Source: Hymenobacter negativus | Lineage (GTDB): Bacteria; Bacteroidota; Bacteroidia; Cytophagales; Hymenobacteraceae | Reading direction: 5' to 3' | Length of the DNA: 64,000 nucleotides | Assembly (NCBI RefSeq): GCF_016056375.1 | Contig: NZ_JAEDAE010000004.1 | Coordinates: forward strand, 186,001-250,000 | In this document: one piece after another, positions 26,001 to 34,577 of the stretch | Position numbering within the stretch: the stretch's first letter is position 1 | Layout of the letters: each line of letters begins with the position of its first letter | Translations under genes and position numbers: made by a program | Notes under the pieces: model-generated | What the model saw: the letters and a program-made list of their open reading frames with translations, nothing else | The model's database searches: none | Told to the model about the DNA's origin: nothing

Positions 26001-26544
26001 GCGCAAACAGTTGGCCGATGAGGCCGCAGCAAAAGCAGCCGCTGCCAAAACTGCAGCAGCAACGGGTGCCGCCCCCGGCACTACGCCTCCTGCACCAGCC
26101 AACCCCACCCCGACAACTTCTGCGCCGGCTCCTGCCCCCATGGCTGGCGCCAGCACGGCCTCTTCGGCCCCGACTACTGCTTATACCACACAGCTGAACA
26201 GCCCGCACCTTGTAGTGCTGGCGTTTCCGAAAGACTCGCCTGCTATCGCGGGCTTGGCAGCACAGCTGACTACGTATAACACCCGTTTCTTCAAGGCGAA
26301 TAACCTGACGGTGGAATCGGTACCGCTGGGAACTGACCAGGAGCTGGTTGTGGTGAAAACGCTGCCGTGGGCCAAAGTGGCCCAGAGCTACGCTACCAAG
26401 CTGCGCGGGCCGCAGTCGCCGCTGGCAAAGCTACGCGGGGCCGGTTACCAAACGCTCGTCATAACCCCCGAAAACCTGGCCTTACTCCAGAGCAGCGGCG
26501 ATTTGGCGGGGTATTTGACCTTCTATCAGCGTGTTTACAAGTAA
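23089..26544 (+). CDS. sprE: SprE/PorW-type TPR lipoprotein of the type IX secretion system
   Basis: About 1150 residues from a TTG start (23089 or 23095); no ATG is available downstream of the promoter. The lipobox is LLGVGAAGC. Tetratricopeptide-type helices follow (about residues 60-330 and again 560-790: WARFYQMQFDDAGQTFKYVN, AIPQLEKAIPLIEF, YYLLYLYYKDLNDAAKTAQY). A Pro/Ala/Thr-rich low-complexity stretch then carries two exact copies of VRKGRPTRKQLADEAAAK. The conserved C-terminal domain starts LNSPHLVVLAFPKDSP and has YNTRFFKANNLTVESVPL. In Flavobacterium and Porphyromonas, SprE/PorW is a periplasmic outer-membrane lipoprotein needed for T9SS. It is encoded 8 kb from the gld cluster. 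G8 and G7 tracts occur in the coding sequence near 24477 and 24673. Confidence 0.78.
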   Translation: MILTHYSLTYRWAALLTFLLGVGAAGCASDKNLVAHAFNNVAARDNAYFLAREKLHAAEDKMYAARVNDYNQTLPLFPTLDSASVKANRADLNDIIKKASMPIQNRPGSDWTDDAYILVGWARFYQMQFDDAGQTFKYVNSTSKDANAKHEALIGLMRTFVAQGEMESAKAVSDLLDKEEGLPQDARQLFLTRADYYIRTEEPAKAIPQLEKAIPLIEFKNERSRTRYILAQLYQDAGENKKAYEQLEQIIARNPPYELDFQAKLMLPQVSDLSPADRVKLNKNFADLLKDPKNKDYRDKIYYEMARLNYREKNYPEALKLLRQSVKATTTNRLQKSYTYLLAGRIYYENLQKYRLAAAYYDSTVQNLNKEAKTYAAIKERSGILKDFAKQYTIIETQDSLQALAKLAPDALSQQLNTYAEAELAAKKAAADRLAAQQKKQAAAAEFASRTTSSSSGLGSNLPGGANSPDPMAFDPTAVAVGAQWYFDNPATLGTARADFIRKWGDRQLQDNWRTSRQTSSSPNATTNGGVPLSMTGNDNTRVNGGRPDSAATAAAANPNAAKDALVAQYRKDIPTTPAQLAASDKQVEGALYELGGIYKEQLKEREKGFETYEKQVTRYARGEHAPDAYYLLYLYYKDLNDAAKTAQYAAALQREFPQSLYAKLIADPLYREHQLALHNAVASRVDSAFTYYKNQEFRKATAVLTRTEQQYPKSDLSDRVAYLKTLLVIRTQPPLTARSSVEKFYKDYPESPLVPQAQALAATYQKKDDGQIAGALASTEKPVVSIFRPGEIDNRMRIVYREGDSPAKALGPTSMPATPLVTPASTAPTPDAMRPRSKSSAPVEAKPETENSANAVGLSTTAAGEALTTTPGKNASPALTPGSVPVAAAPVRKGRPTRKQLADEAAAKKAATSAAATSATGALPTATPGSSPTTTVSAPAPLPTAAAAPNGAPGATIPATTAPVRKGRPTRKQLADEAAAKAAAAKTAAATGAAPGTTPPAPANPTPTTSAPAPAPMAGASTASSAPTTAYTTQLNSPHLVVLAFPKDSPAIAGLAAQLTTYNTRFFKANNLTVESVPLGTDQELVVVKTLPWAKVAQSYATKLRGPQSPLAKLRGAGYQTLVITPENLALLQSSGDLAGYLTFYQRVYK

Positions 26545-26570
26545 CCGGTTGCTGACCTGAATAGTATTTC

Positions 26571-26597
26571 AAAGCCTCCGGCGCGGCCGGAGGCTTT
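26571..26597 (+). terminator. intrinsic terminator of the sprE-like gene
   Basis: A 12-bp perfect stem (AAAGCCTCCGGC / GCCGGAGGCTTT) with a 3-base loop, followed by ATTTTT, 27 bases after the stop. Confidence 0.9.
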
Positions 26598-26629
26598 ATT
26601 TTTGCTGAATAATTCCGTTTTTGATTCCT

Positions 26630-28969
26630 ATGCCCACCTCCTCCCCCGCCCGTCGTCCCAAGCCCCAACCGCTTAAACCGGCCCGGGTCGGCCGATTCAC
26701 GGCGTTTGTGCGCACCATGTGGCTGCTGTTCGGCGTGGGCGTGGTGGGCCTGGGCCTATTTGTGCTGGCCGTGAGCGGCAACTTCCTGAACCTGTTCGGG
26801 CGGATGCCCAACCTCAAAAGCCTCGAAAACCCGCGCTCGGAACTGGCTTCGGAGATTTATTCGGCCGATGGGGTACTACTAGGCAAATATTTTCGCGAAA
26901 ACCGTACGCCCGTCGATTTCAAGGACCTGCCCCAGAACCTGATTGACGCCCTTATCGCCACCGAGGACGTGCGCTTCGAGCAGCACTCGGGCATCGACGC
27001 CAAGAGCGTGATGCGGGCCGTGACGGGCGTGCTTACGTTCTCGCACAACGGGGGCGGCTCCACGCTCACCCAGCAGGTGGCCAAAGTGCTGTTCCGCACC
27101 CGCGGCGACCTGAACGATGGTACCCTCAACGGCACCGGCAAGCTGGGCCTGCTCATCACGAAGACCAAGGAATGGATTCTGGCTATTCGGCTCGAGCGCA
27201 ACTACACAAAGCGCGAAATCATCCGCATGTACTTCAATACCGTGGAGTACGGTTCCAACGCCTTCGGCATCAACACGGCCGCCAAGACATTCTTCAACAA
27301 AGCCCCTAAAAACCTGAGCACGCCCGAAGCCGCCACCTTAGTAGGCATCGTGAACGCGCCGGGCCGCTTCAGCCCCGTGCTGCACCCCGACCGCTCGCGC
27401 AAGCGCCGCAACTGGGTGCTGCGCCAGATGGCCAAATCCAACTACATCACCGATGCCGAGTTGGCCCAGGATACCGCCAAGCGCATCGTGCTGCACTACT
27501 CCGTGGAGAACCCCAGCAAGGGCCTGGCCCCCTATTTCCGAGCCGAGGTGGTGAAATCCTTGCTGAGCTGGGCTAAGGAAACCGACCACGACCTGTACGC
27601 CGACGGTCTGAAAATCTACACCACCATCGACTCACGCATGCAGGCTTACGCCGAGAAGTCGATGGCTGAGCACATGACCTTGCAGCAGAAATGGTTTTCG
27701 GCTCACTGGAAGGGCCAGCTGCCCTGGCGCGATGAAAACGGCAAGGTCATCCCCAATTTCCTGGTGAATTCCATGCGCCGTACCCAGCGCTACAAGTCGC
27801 TCATGGCTCAGTACGACGGCAACCGTGACTCGGTGAACTATTACCTGCACAAGAAATACAAGATGCCGGTATTTACTTGGCAGGGCGAGAAGGAGATGCT
27901 CATGTCGCCCTACGACTCGCTGGAGTACTACAAGCGCTACCTCCAGGCCGGCTTCATGGCCATGAACCCGCTAAACGGTCAGGTGAAGGCCTGGGTGGGC
28001 GGCCCCAACTACAAGTTCTTCAAGTTCGACCACGTGCGCCAGGGAAAGCGCCAGCCCGGCTCCACGTTCAAGCCCATCGTGTACGCCGCCGCCATTGACC
28101 AAGGCTACTCGCCCTGTTACCCGCGCCCCGACGTGGCCACCACCTTCCCCGCCGTGGCCGGCCGCGCGGCCTACACGCCCCACAACTTCGAGGGCGGCTT
28201 TTCGGGCCGCACCTTCACGTTGCGGCAGGCCCTGGCCCGCTCCATGAACTCCATCACGGCTTGGCTGGTGATGAAGCTCGGCCCCGAAACCATTGCCACC
28301 TACGCCAAGCGTCTCGGCATCACGTCCCCCGTCGATGCCGTGCCGTCTATGGGCTTTGGCACCTCTGATTGCAGCATTTATGAGCTGTGCGGCGTGTATT
28401 CCACCTTTGTGAACAAGGGCGTGCACACCGAGCCCATCATGGTCACCCGCATCGAGGACAAGAACGGCAACGTGCTGCGCGAATTCGTGCCCCAGACCAA
28501 AGAAGTGCTCAGCGAGGAAACCGCCTTCATCATGACCAACATGCTGCAGGCCAGCACCACCGAGCCCGGCGGCACCAGCACCATCCTGCACACCGGCTTC
28601 AAGTTTCCTTATGAAATCGGGGCCAAAACCGGCACCACCAGCAACTACTCCGACGCCTGGTTTATGGGCATTACCCCCGACCTAGTGTGCGGCATGTGGG
28701 TGGGCGGCGAAGACCGCAGCATCCACTTCCGCACCGGCACCTACGGCCAGGGCGCCCGCGAGGCACTCCCACTCTACGGCCTCTTCATGCAGAAGGTGTA
28801 TAAAGATAAAAGCATCGGCATTAATACCGGCCCCTTCCCCGCCCCCGCCGCTCCGCTCAGCATCGAAATCGACTGCTCGAAGTACTACGGCGGCCAGCGC
28901 GACACCATCCCTGCCGACCAGAAAATGCAGGTACCCGACGCGGGGGATTTAGATGACAAGGACATTTAA
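26630..28969 (+). CDS. class A penicillin-binding protein (PBP1A-type)
   Basis: 779 residues. A cytoplasmic Pro/Arg-rich tail and one membrane helix (MWLLFGVGVVGLGLFVLAV) are followed by a GT51 glycosyltransferase (about residues 85-260) with the catalytic Glu in ATEDVRFEQHSGID and GGSTLTQQVAK. The transpeptidase domain (about 430-720) has PGSTFKPIVY with the acylated Ser, SMNS (SxN) and KTGTTSNYSDAWF (KTG). It polymerises and cross-links peptidoglycan at the outer face of the inner membrane. The ATG at 26630 is chosen over a TTG 9 bases upstream. Flanked by terminators on both sides, so it is its own transcription unit. Confidence 0.96.
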   Translation: MPTSSPARRPKPQPLKPARVGRFTAFVRTMWLLFGVGVVGLGLFVLAVSGNFLNLFGRMPNLKSLENPRSELASEIYSADGVLLGKYFRENRTPVDFKDLPQNLIDALIATEDVRFEQHSGIDAKSVMRAVTGVLTFSHNGGGSTLTQQVAKVLFRTRGDLNDGTLNGTGKLGLLITKTKEWILAIRLERNYTKREIIRMYFNTVEYGSNAFGINTAAKTFFNKAPKNLSTPEAATLVGIVNAPGRFSPVLHPDRSRKRRNWVLRQMAKSNYITDAELAQDTAKRIVLHYSVENPSKGLAPYFRAEVVKSLLSWAKETDHDLYADGLKIYTTIDSRMQAYAEKSMAEHMTLQQKWFSAHWKGQLPWRDENGKVIPNFLVNSMRRTQRYKSLMAQYDGNRDSVNYYLHKKYKMPVFTWQGEKEMLMSPYDSLEYYKRYLQAGFMAMNPLNGQVKAWVGGPNYKFFKFDHVRQGKRQPGSTFKPIVYAAAIDQGYSPCYPRPDVATTFPAVAGRAAYTPHNFEGGFSGRTFTLRQALARSMNSITAWLVMKLGPETIATYAKRLGITSPVDAVPSMGFGTSDCSIYELCGVYSTFVNKGVHTEPIMVTRIEDKNGNVLREFVPQTKEVLSEETAFIMTNMLQASTTEPGGTSTILHTGFKFPYEIGAKTGTTSNYSDAWFMGITPDLVCGMWVGGEDRSIHFRTGTYGQGAREALPLYGLFMQKVYKDKSIGINTGPFPAPAAPLSIEIDCSKYYGGQRDTIPADQKMQVPDAGDLDDKDI

Positions 28970-29002
28970 ACGTCCTCATGACCTGTTGAACTTACTTTTT
29001 TC

Positions 29003-29035
29003 AAAAATGACCGGCGACTTTTGCCGGTCATTTTT
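29003..29035 (+). terminator. intrinsic terminator of the PBP gene
   Basis: A 13-bp stem (AAAAATGACCGGC / GCCGGTCATTTTT) with a seven-base loop and a trailing T-run, 34 bases after the stop. Confidence 0.9.
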
Positions 29036-29110
29036 TGTTATTTCCGTACGCTAAACTCCTGGCTTTTCTGTGTCGGGGCTTCGTTACATCTGTCTGCTTT
29101 ATTCTGCGCT

Positions 29111-30946
29111 ATGGCCGCCAAACCCGAACTGCAAGCCCAAATCAACGCCCTGCCCCACAAGCCCGGCGTGTATAAGTATTTCGACGACGAGGGCATCATC
29201 TACGTGGGCAAGGCCATCGACCTGCGCAAACGCGTAAGCAGCTACTTCACCAAGCAGGACCACAACAAGAAAACCCAGCAGCTTGTCCGCAACATCAAGC
29301 GCCTGGAATTCACCATTGTCGATAGCGAATCCGACGCCTTCCTACTCGAAAACAACCTCATCAAGCAGCATCAGCCCAAGTACAACATCCTGCTCAAGGA
29401 CGGCAAAACCTACCCCTTCCTCTGCCTCACCAACGAGCGGTTCCCCCGCCTCATTCCCACCCGCAACAAGATTAACGACGGCTCCCGCTACTACGGCCCC
29501 TACGCCAACGGCACCGCCCTCAACGTGCTGCTCGAGCTCATCCGCACCCTCTACCCCCTGCGCACTTGCAACTACAATCTGAGCGTTGCCAACGTTGAAG
29601 CCGGCAAGTTCAAGCCCTGTCTGGAACTGCAAATCGGCAACTGCAATGCTCCTTGCATCGCCAAGGAGGATGAAGCCACCTACAACGCCTACATCCAGCA
29701 AATCCGCAACATCCTCAACGGCGACCTGCGCATCCCCAAACAGTATTTCCGCGAGCGCATGAGTGCCGCTGCCCAGGAAATGCAATACGAACTGGCCCAC
29801 GCCTTCAAGGTCAAGCTCGATAAGCTCGAAGCCTTCCAGGCTAAGTCCACCATCGTTTCGGATACGCTCACCAACATCGACGTATTCGCCATCGCCAGCA
29901 ACGAGAAATCGGGCTTTATCACCTATTTAAAAGTGATGAACGGTAGCATCATCCTCACCCAGTCCCTCGAAGTCACCAAAAAGCTCGACGAGGACGATGC
30001 CGAAATCCTCGCCCCGCTCATTATGCAGCTCCGCCAGGAATTTGAGAGCGAGTCGAAGGAAATACTCACCAACGTGGCCGTGTCGCTCCCGCTGCCCGGT
30101 ACCACCCTCACCGTGCCCCAAATCGGCGACAAGCGCAAGCTGCTCGAACTAGCCATAAAAAACGTGCTCTACGCCCGCAAGGAGAAGGAAAGCATGAACG
30201 AGAAGAGCAAAGACGTGAACGAGGTGCGCATCATGGAAACCATCAAAAAAGACCTGCGCCTCACCGAGCTACCCAAGCACATCGAATGCTTCGACAATTC
30301 CAACTTCCAGGGCGATAACCCCGTCTCGGCCATGGTCTGCTTCCGCAACGCCAAGCCCAGCAAGAAAGACTACCGCCACTACCACGTCAAAACCGTGGTT
30401 GGCGCCAACGACTTCGATACCATGTACGAAGTTGTTACCCGTCGCTACCGCCGCCTCGTCGATGAAGGCGCCAGCCTCCCCCAGCTTGTCATCATCGACG
30501 GCGGCAAAGGCCAGCTCGGCATGGCCGTTAAGGCCCTGAAAGACCTCAACCTCTGGGGCCAGATTCCCGTCATCGGCATCGCCAAGCGGCTCGAAGAAAT
30601 CTACGTCCCCAACGACCCGCTCCCCATCTACATCGACAAACGTAGCGAGTCCCTGCGCCTCTTCCAGCGCATGCGCGACGAAGTGCACCGCTTCGGCATC
30701 ACCTTCCACCGCTCCCGCCGCGACGCCAGCACCCTCAAAACCGAGCTCACCGACGTGAAAGGCCTCGGCCCCGTCACCGCCGACAAGCTCCTCAATAAAT
30801 TCAAGTCTGTCAAGAAAATCCGCGAACTCAGCGAGTCCGAGCTAATCGCCGAAGTAGGCAAAGCCAAAGCCAAAATCCTCCAAACCTACTTCGCCGAGAA
30901 CGAGGCCCCCGTCCACCCCATGCCCCCTCGGCAGCTCCCGGCTTAG
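29111..30946 (+). CDS. uvrC: UvrABC excinuclease subunit C
   Basis: 611 residues, normal length. It has an N-terminal GIY-YIG nuclease (PGVYKYFDDEGIIYVGKAIDL; 3-prime incision), the UvrB-binding UVR helix region in the middle, an RNase H-like nuclease (IECFDNSNFQGDNPVSAMVCF and VIIDGGKGQLGMAV; 5-prime incision), and a C-terminal helix-hairpin-helix (VKGLGPVTADKLLNKF). It performs the dual incision in nucleotide excision repair. The ATG at 29111 gives the canonical N-terminus AAKPELQAQINALPHKPGVY; the longer in-frame extension crosses the upstream terminator. Confidence 0.97.
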   Translation: MAAKPELQAQINALPHKPGVYKYFDDEGIIYVGKAIDLRKRVSSYFTKQDHNKKTQQLVRNIKRLEFTIVDSESDAFLLENNLIKQHQPKYNILLKDGKTYPFLCLTNERFPRLIPTRNKINDGSRYYGPYANGTALNVLLELIRTLYPLRTCNYNLSVANVEAGKFKPCLELQIGNCNAPCIAKEDEATYNAYIQQIRNILNGDLRIPKQYFRERMSAAAQEMQYELAHAFKVKLDKLEAFQAKSTIVSDTLTNIDVFAIASNEKSGFITYLKVMNGSIILTQSLEVTKKLDEDDAEILAPLIMQLRQEFESESKEILTNVAVSLPLPGTTLTVPQIGDKRKLLELAIKNVLYARKEKESMNEKSKDVNEVRIMETIKKDLRLTELPKHIECFDNSNFQGDNPVSAMVCFRNAKPSKKDYRHYHVKTVVGANDFDTMYEVVTRRYRRLVDEGASLPQLVIIDGGKGQLGMAVKALKDLNLWGQIPVIGIAKRLEEIYVPNDPLPIYIDKRSESLRLFQRMRDEVHRFGITFHRSRRDASTLKTELTDVKGLGPVTADKLLNKFKSVKKIRELSESELIAEVGKAKAKILQTYFAENEAPVHPMPPRQLPA

Positions 30947-30952
30947 GCAAGT

Positions 30953-31000
30953 ATCAAACAAAAAGGCCACCGCATTGCTGCGGTGGCCTTTTTGTTTGAT
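30953..31000. terminator. bidirectional terminator between uvrC and gldN
   Basis: A perfect 22-bp stem with a TTGC loop, starting 7 bases after the uvrC stop. It carries T-runs in both directions (AAAAAGGCC ... GGCCTTTTT), serving the convergent uvrC and gldKLMN transcripts. Confidence 0.93.
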
Positions 31001-31013
31001 TAACTGAGTGAGA

Positions 31014-31985
31014 TTAGAAGCTCCACAGGTTGTACTCATATTCTACCAAGTCAGCAGCGGTCTGCTGAGCAGCCAGAATGCCTTGCTGAGCACCACCGTA
31101 GATGTCATCCAGACGGCTGTCGCCGGCGTTCGACACTTTGGTGATGTAGGAGTTGAACAACCACAGTTCAAATGCATCAGCGAGGTTTTTGTGCTGCGCA
31201 TCGTTCTCGGCGTTGAACCAGATGGCATTCTGCGGATTGTTGCGGAACACCTTCACCAGGTCGCTGTACTTGAAGTAGCCAATCGGCTTCTCAATACCCG
31301 AAGTGTTGGCAGGCAACGTCGAAGGAACAAAAAGACCGATGGACTTAATGTCGTGATACATCCGCGACCGTTTCTTGTCGAAAATCATATCTTCCTTCAA
31401 CTCCATCTCATACAGGTCCTTGTAACGGTACAGGTTGGCGGGAGGAGGAGGCGGGGCCACCGGAGCCACAGCTACGGTTTCATAAATGGTTTTGCCTTTC
31501 TTATCCTTCATCGGCTTGCCGTTAGCACCAATCTTGGGCTGACGAACCGTTTTAGCACCAGTGGTTTTCTTTTTAGGAGCACCCCAATCATCACCGCCGC
31601 CACCCAGGTCAGACTGGCTGAAACCAGCCGCCTTTTCCTCGTCGCTCAACTTCACCGCTTCATCGGCATATGACATGTTGGACGAGATTTCCTGAGGGTT
31701 AAACGTGGATGTCAGCGAATCATTCTTGTATGCCTGCAATTCACCACGCTTCACGGCCTCCAGAATCACCCGGCTGATTTCCTTGCCTTCGGAGAACATA
31801 GGCTTGTTCTGCTTCTCGCGCAGGTCTACCTGCCGCCAGATGCTCTTACGGAACATTTGGTCCGACGGCGGAATCGGCCGGTGCGAGCCGGTGCTGCTCG
31901 CCGTAGTAGCTTGCTCCTGGGCCGAAACCGACAGGGAAAGCGACAGGCCCGCCGCAATGGCGGCCAAGGTGTGAATGGATTTCAT
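31014..31985 (-). CDS. gldN: T9SS/gliding motility protein GldN (PorN)
   Basis: 323 residues from the ATG at 31985. Signal peptide (to about residue 23, ending VSAQ). The family core includes RKSIWRQVDLREKQNKPMF and SIGLFVPSTLPANTSG. A Pro-rich insert (VAPVAPPPPPANL) sits before it. GldN binds GldK to form the large periplasmic ring of the T9SS under the outer membrane. Last gene of gldK-L-M-N, 58 bp after the gldM stop. Confidence 0.94.
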   Translation of the reverse strand: MKSIHTLAAIAAGLSLSLSVSAQEQATTASSTGSHRPIPPSDQMFRKSIWRQVDLREKQNKPMFSEGKEISRVILEAVKRGELQAYKNDSLTSTFNPQEISSNMSYADEAVKLSDEEKAAGFSQSDLGGGGDDWGAPKKKTTGAKTVRQPKIGANGKPMKDKKGKTIYETVAVAPVAPPPPPANLYRYKDLYEMELKEDMIFDKKRSRMYHDIKSIGLFVPSTLPANTSGIEKPIGYFKYSDLVKVFRNNPQNAIWFNAENDAQHKNLADAFELWLFNSYITKVSNAGDSRLDDIYGGAQQGILAAQQTAADLVEYEYNLWSF

Positions 31986-32043
31986 AACGGGCAAAAGCAA
32001 ATTGATTTTAAGATAGTTCGCTAACGTGACTACAGCGTAAATA

Positions 32044-33645
32044 TTATAGCAGCGGGATGTTGAACTGTTTCGAAACGCTCACCGGCTCCACGTTGCCCTG
32101 GAAGGTCTGACGCTGCACGTCTTTTACTTCAATATACAAACGGTCACCGTCGCGGTAGGCATTCACCACATCGCTCAGGTCAGCCTGCGGGCCGCTGATG
32201 GTTTTCGTTTGCATAGCCGGACGACGGCCGCGTACCAGCGTTACCTCGTAGCGCGACACACGGAACTTCGCGTCATCGGGCAGGAAGGTCGCGAAGCCCG
32301 CATCCGGAATAGCACGCAGGGTCAACGAGCGTACAGCCGTACCGGGGGTACCCTGCTTCTCGTTGGCTTGACGGCCACCCACCCAGCACTCAATGGTAGG
32401 CTTGGGGATGGGACGAACCTGGAAAGTCTGCGAACCAATGGCATTGCCGCCGCTGCTGACGTTCAGGGTAACTTCTTTCGAGTTCGGAATCAGCGTTACA
32501 TCGCCAACCTTCGCACCCTGGATAGCCGAAGCACCCGAAGCCGAGAAGCTAGGCTTGTACTGAGCACCCAAAGCGGGTACCGAAACGTTCAGCTTGTTGC
32601 CGCACTTGAAGTACAGTGCCTGCACCGAAGCCGACTGAATTTGCATCACCGGCTTGGTAATGGTGTAAGGCACCTTCACTACGAACGTAGTATCACGGCC
32701 ATTCTGGTTGAATCGAATCCGGCCTTCCCAAGATGCCTTGGCATTACCGGAAGCATCGAAGTTACCCGGACGAGCCGTGAACTCCACTTTACCATGGCCA
32801 TCAGGACCCACCGTCAGCGGGCTGCCGTTCAGCGTCATTTTCTGCTGCAGGCCGGTGGCCGAGGCAGTCAGGAAAAGTTCGGCTTTGTATTTCGTGCCAG
32901 CAGCCACCGTGTTCGACTCTGCGCTAGCAAAAGCACCAATTTTGTCGAACGAAACGATTTTGGCACCGACTTTCTTAGACTGCTCCGACAGCGCATCAGC
33001 TTCCAGCTTCAGCACGGCGGTTTCCTTTTGCGACAGCACTGCCAAAGCAGCTACCAGCGGCGTGTTCTCAAAGTTCAGCTCAGCGAAGTCTTTGTTTTTC
33101 TGCTCCATGGTCGTGTGCTCCTTGGAGTTAATAATACGAGCGTCTTCGCGGCCGTCCAGTGCCAACGGGGTCGCATTCGGCACGTAGGTTTTGATGAAGG
33201 TCGAGTAGTTGTTCAGCTCGGCCTTCAGCGGGTAAGCCAGACCATTCTTTTTGCCGCCCAGCATGATGGGCATCACTTTGTTGTTGGCATCCGGGTCTTT
33301 AAAGTCGGGCGAGCCCTTCACGTTGCCCGTGCCGGCGATGAGTTTGTCCCGAACGTCCTGCAGGTAGGCAATCATTGCCTTCGTTTTTGCCCGGATTTCT
33401 TCGCTTTGCTTCAACACAGCTACATCACTGGCCATGTTGTGGTTTTTATCCACAGCAGCCTGAATATTTTTTACCGTATTATCAGCCGCCATGTTCGTTT
33501 TGCCATTGACGTCAATCAAGCTGTCGTCGATGAACTTGAACTTCAGCAGAATCGCTGAGTTCACTTGGAGCGCCAGAAGAGCGGTTAGCACGAGGTACAT
33601 CATGCCAATCATCTTCTGCCGCGGGGTTTCTTTTCCGCCTGCCAT
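32044..33645 (-). CDS. gldM: T9SS motor protein GldM (PorM)
   Basis: 533 residues. The N-terminus AGGKETPRQKMIGMMYLVLT is the invariant GldM start, with one membrane helix (MIGMMYLVLTALLALQV) preceded by Arg. A long periplasmic part of four Ig-like domains follows, including EQKNKDFAELNFENTPLVAAL. GldM dimers sit inside the GldL pentamer, convert the proton gradient to rotation, and contact the GldKN ring. Gap to gldL is 54 bp. Confidence 0.97.
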   Translation of the reverse strand: MAGGKETPRQKMIGMMYLVLTALLALQVNSAILLKFKFIDDSLIDVNGKTNMAADNTVKNIQAAVDKNHNMASDVAVLKQSEEIRAKTKAMIAYLQDVRDKLIAGTGNVKGSPDFKDPDANNKVMPIMLGGKKNGLAYPLKAELNNYSTFIKTYVPNATPLALDGREDARIINSKEHTTMEQKNKDFAELNFENTPLVAALAVLSQKETAVLKLEADALSEQSKKVGAKIVSFDKIGAFASAESNTVAAGTKYKAELFLTASATGLQQKMTLNGSPLTVGPDGHGKVEFTARPGNFDASGNAKASWEGRIRFNQNGRDTTFVVKVPYTITKPVMQIQSASVQALYFKCGNKLNVSVPALGAQYKPSFSASGASAIQGAKVGDVTLIPNSKEVTLNVSSGGNAIGSQTFQVRPIPKPTIECWVGGRQANEKQGTPGTAVRSLTLRAIPDAGFATFLPDDAKFRVSRYEVTLVRGRRPAMQTKTISGPQADLSDVVNAYRDGDRLYIEVKDVQRQTFQGNVEPVSVSKQFNIPLL

Positions 33646-33699
33646 TATCTGTTTCCGCTAAAATTGGATGAGAACTATACTGATGCGCTGAGTTGGTGC

Positions 33700-34506
33700 T
33701 TAGGCCTGGGCCGGGGCACGCATGGCGTTCAGCATGTTGCCGTACACCCGGTTCAACGAAGTCAGGTTGCCCGTCAGGTCAGATACTTGCTTCTGGAATT
33801 GCTCGGTGTCTTTGCCAGCCTGGGTCATGTTGTCCATAGCCTTGCTCAGCGTACCGTAGAACTGGTTCATGGACTTCAGGTGCGTGTTGGCATCCTGCAA
33901 TTCCATTTCGTACACTGCGTTCAGCGCGCCCAGGTTCTTGGTCACGTTCTGTACCTGCATGTGGTACTCTTTGGCATCCGAAGTAGCATTCGACATGGCC
34001 GAAATAGCTTCTACCGTGTTACCGTAAGCCACGTTGATTTTGTCAAGCGAATCGGCAGCCGAACGTACTTTCTTAGTGTATTCGTCGGTCACGTTGGCAG
34101 CCTCGCCCAGTTGCGACATCTGCGAAGTAGTGGTGCTGAGGCGGTTCAGGCCCTGGCCCAGGCTGCTGAGAGCCTCAGGGGTTACGTTAGCATTTTTCAG
34201 CATGTCGTCCAGTTTCATCGTCAGGCCTTTGGCATCATTGGCACCACCTACCTGGCGGCTGCTGGTCGAGGGGTCATAGCCGTCGTTCAACTCCGGGTAC
34301 ACCAGACCCCAATCGGGCTCATGCGCCTGGGGCTGGAATGCGCTGAGGAAGAAGATAACGGCTTCCGTTCCCAGACCCACAATCAGCATGATGTCGGCAC
34401 CCTGCCAGTGTTCGATTTTGAACAATGCACCAACAATTACAACGGCTGCACCGATGCCATAGATTTTGGGCATCAGCGAATCATAGAGAAAACTTTTAGC
34501 TGCCAT
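33700..34506 (-). CDS. gldL: T9SS motor stator protein GldL (PorL)
   Basis: 268 residues. Two N-terminal membrane helices (YGIGAAVVIVGALFKIEHW and MLIVGLGTEAVIFFLSAF) contain the membrane-buried Glu and the FKIEHW segment conserved in the proton path. A long cytoplasmic coiled coil follows (LTMKLDDMLKNANVTPEALS onward). With GldM it forms the proton-powered motor that drives secretion and gliding. Confidence 0.97.
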   Translation of the reverse strand: MAAKSFLYDSLMPKIYGIGAAVVIVGALFKIEHWQGADIMLIVGLGTEAVIFFLSAFQPQAHEPDWGLVYPELNDGYDPSTSSRQVGGANDAKGLTMKLDDMLKNANVTPEALSSLGQGLNRLSTTTSQMSQLGEAANVTDEYTKKVRSAADSLDKINVAYGNTVEAISAMSNATSDAKEYHMQVQNVTKNLGALNAVYEMELQDANTHLKSMNQFYGTLSKAMDNMTQAGKDTEQFQKQVSDLTGNLTSLNRVYGNMLNAMRAPAQA

Positions 34507-34577
34507 GAGGATTAACGAAAGAGGTTGAAGAAGGTGTGGGGAGGGTGGTTAAAAGGTGGCGTCAGCCGTTTGAAATC

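Noticed and set aside
25756..26040. KGRPTRKQ motifs in the SprE/PorW-like protein as DNA-binding AT-hooks
   Set aside because: The protein has a lipobox and would be in the periplasm, away from DNA; the GRP core is more likely coincidental in a basic low-complexity tail.
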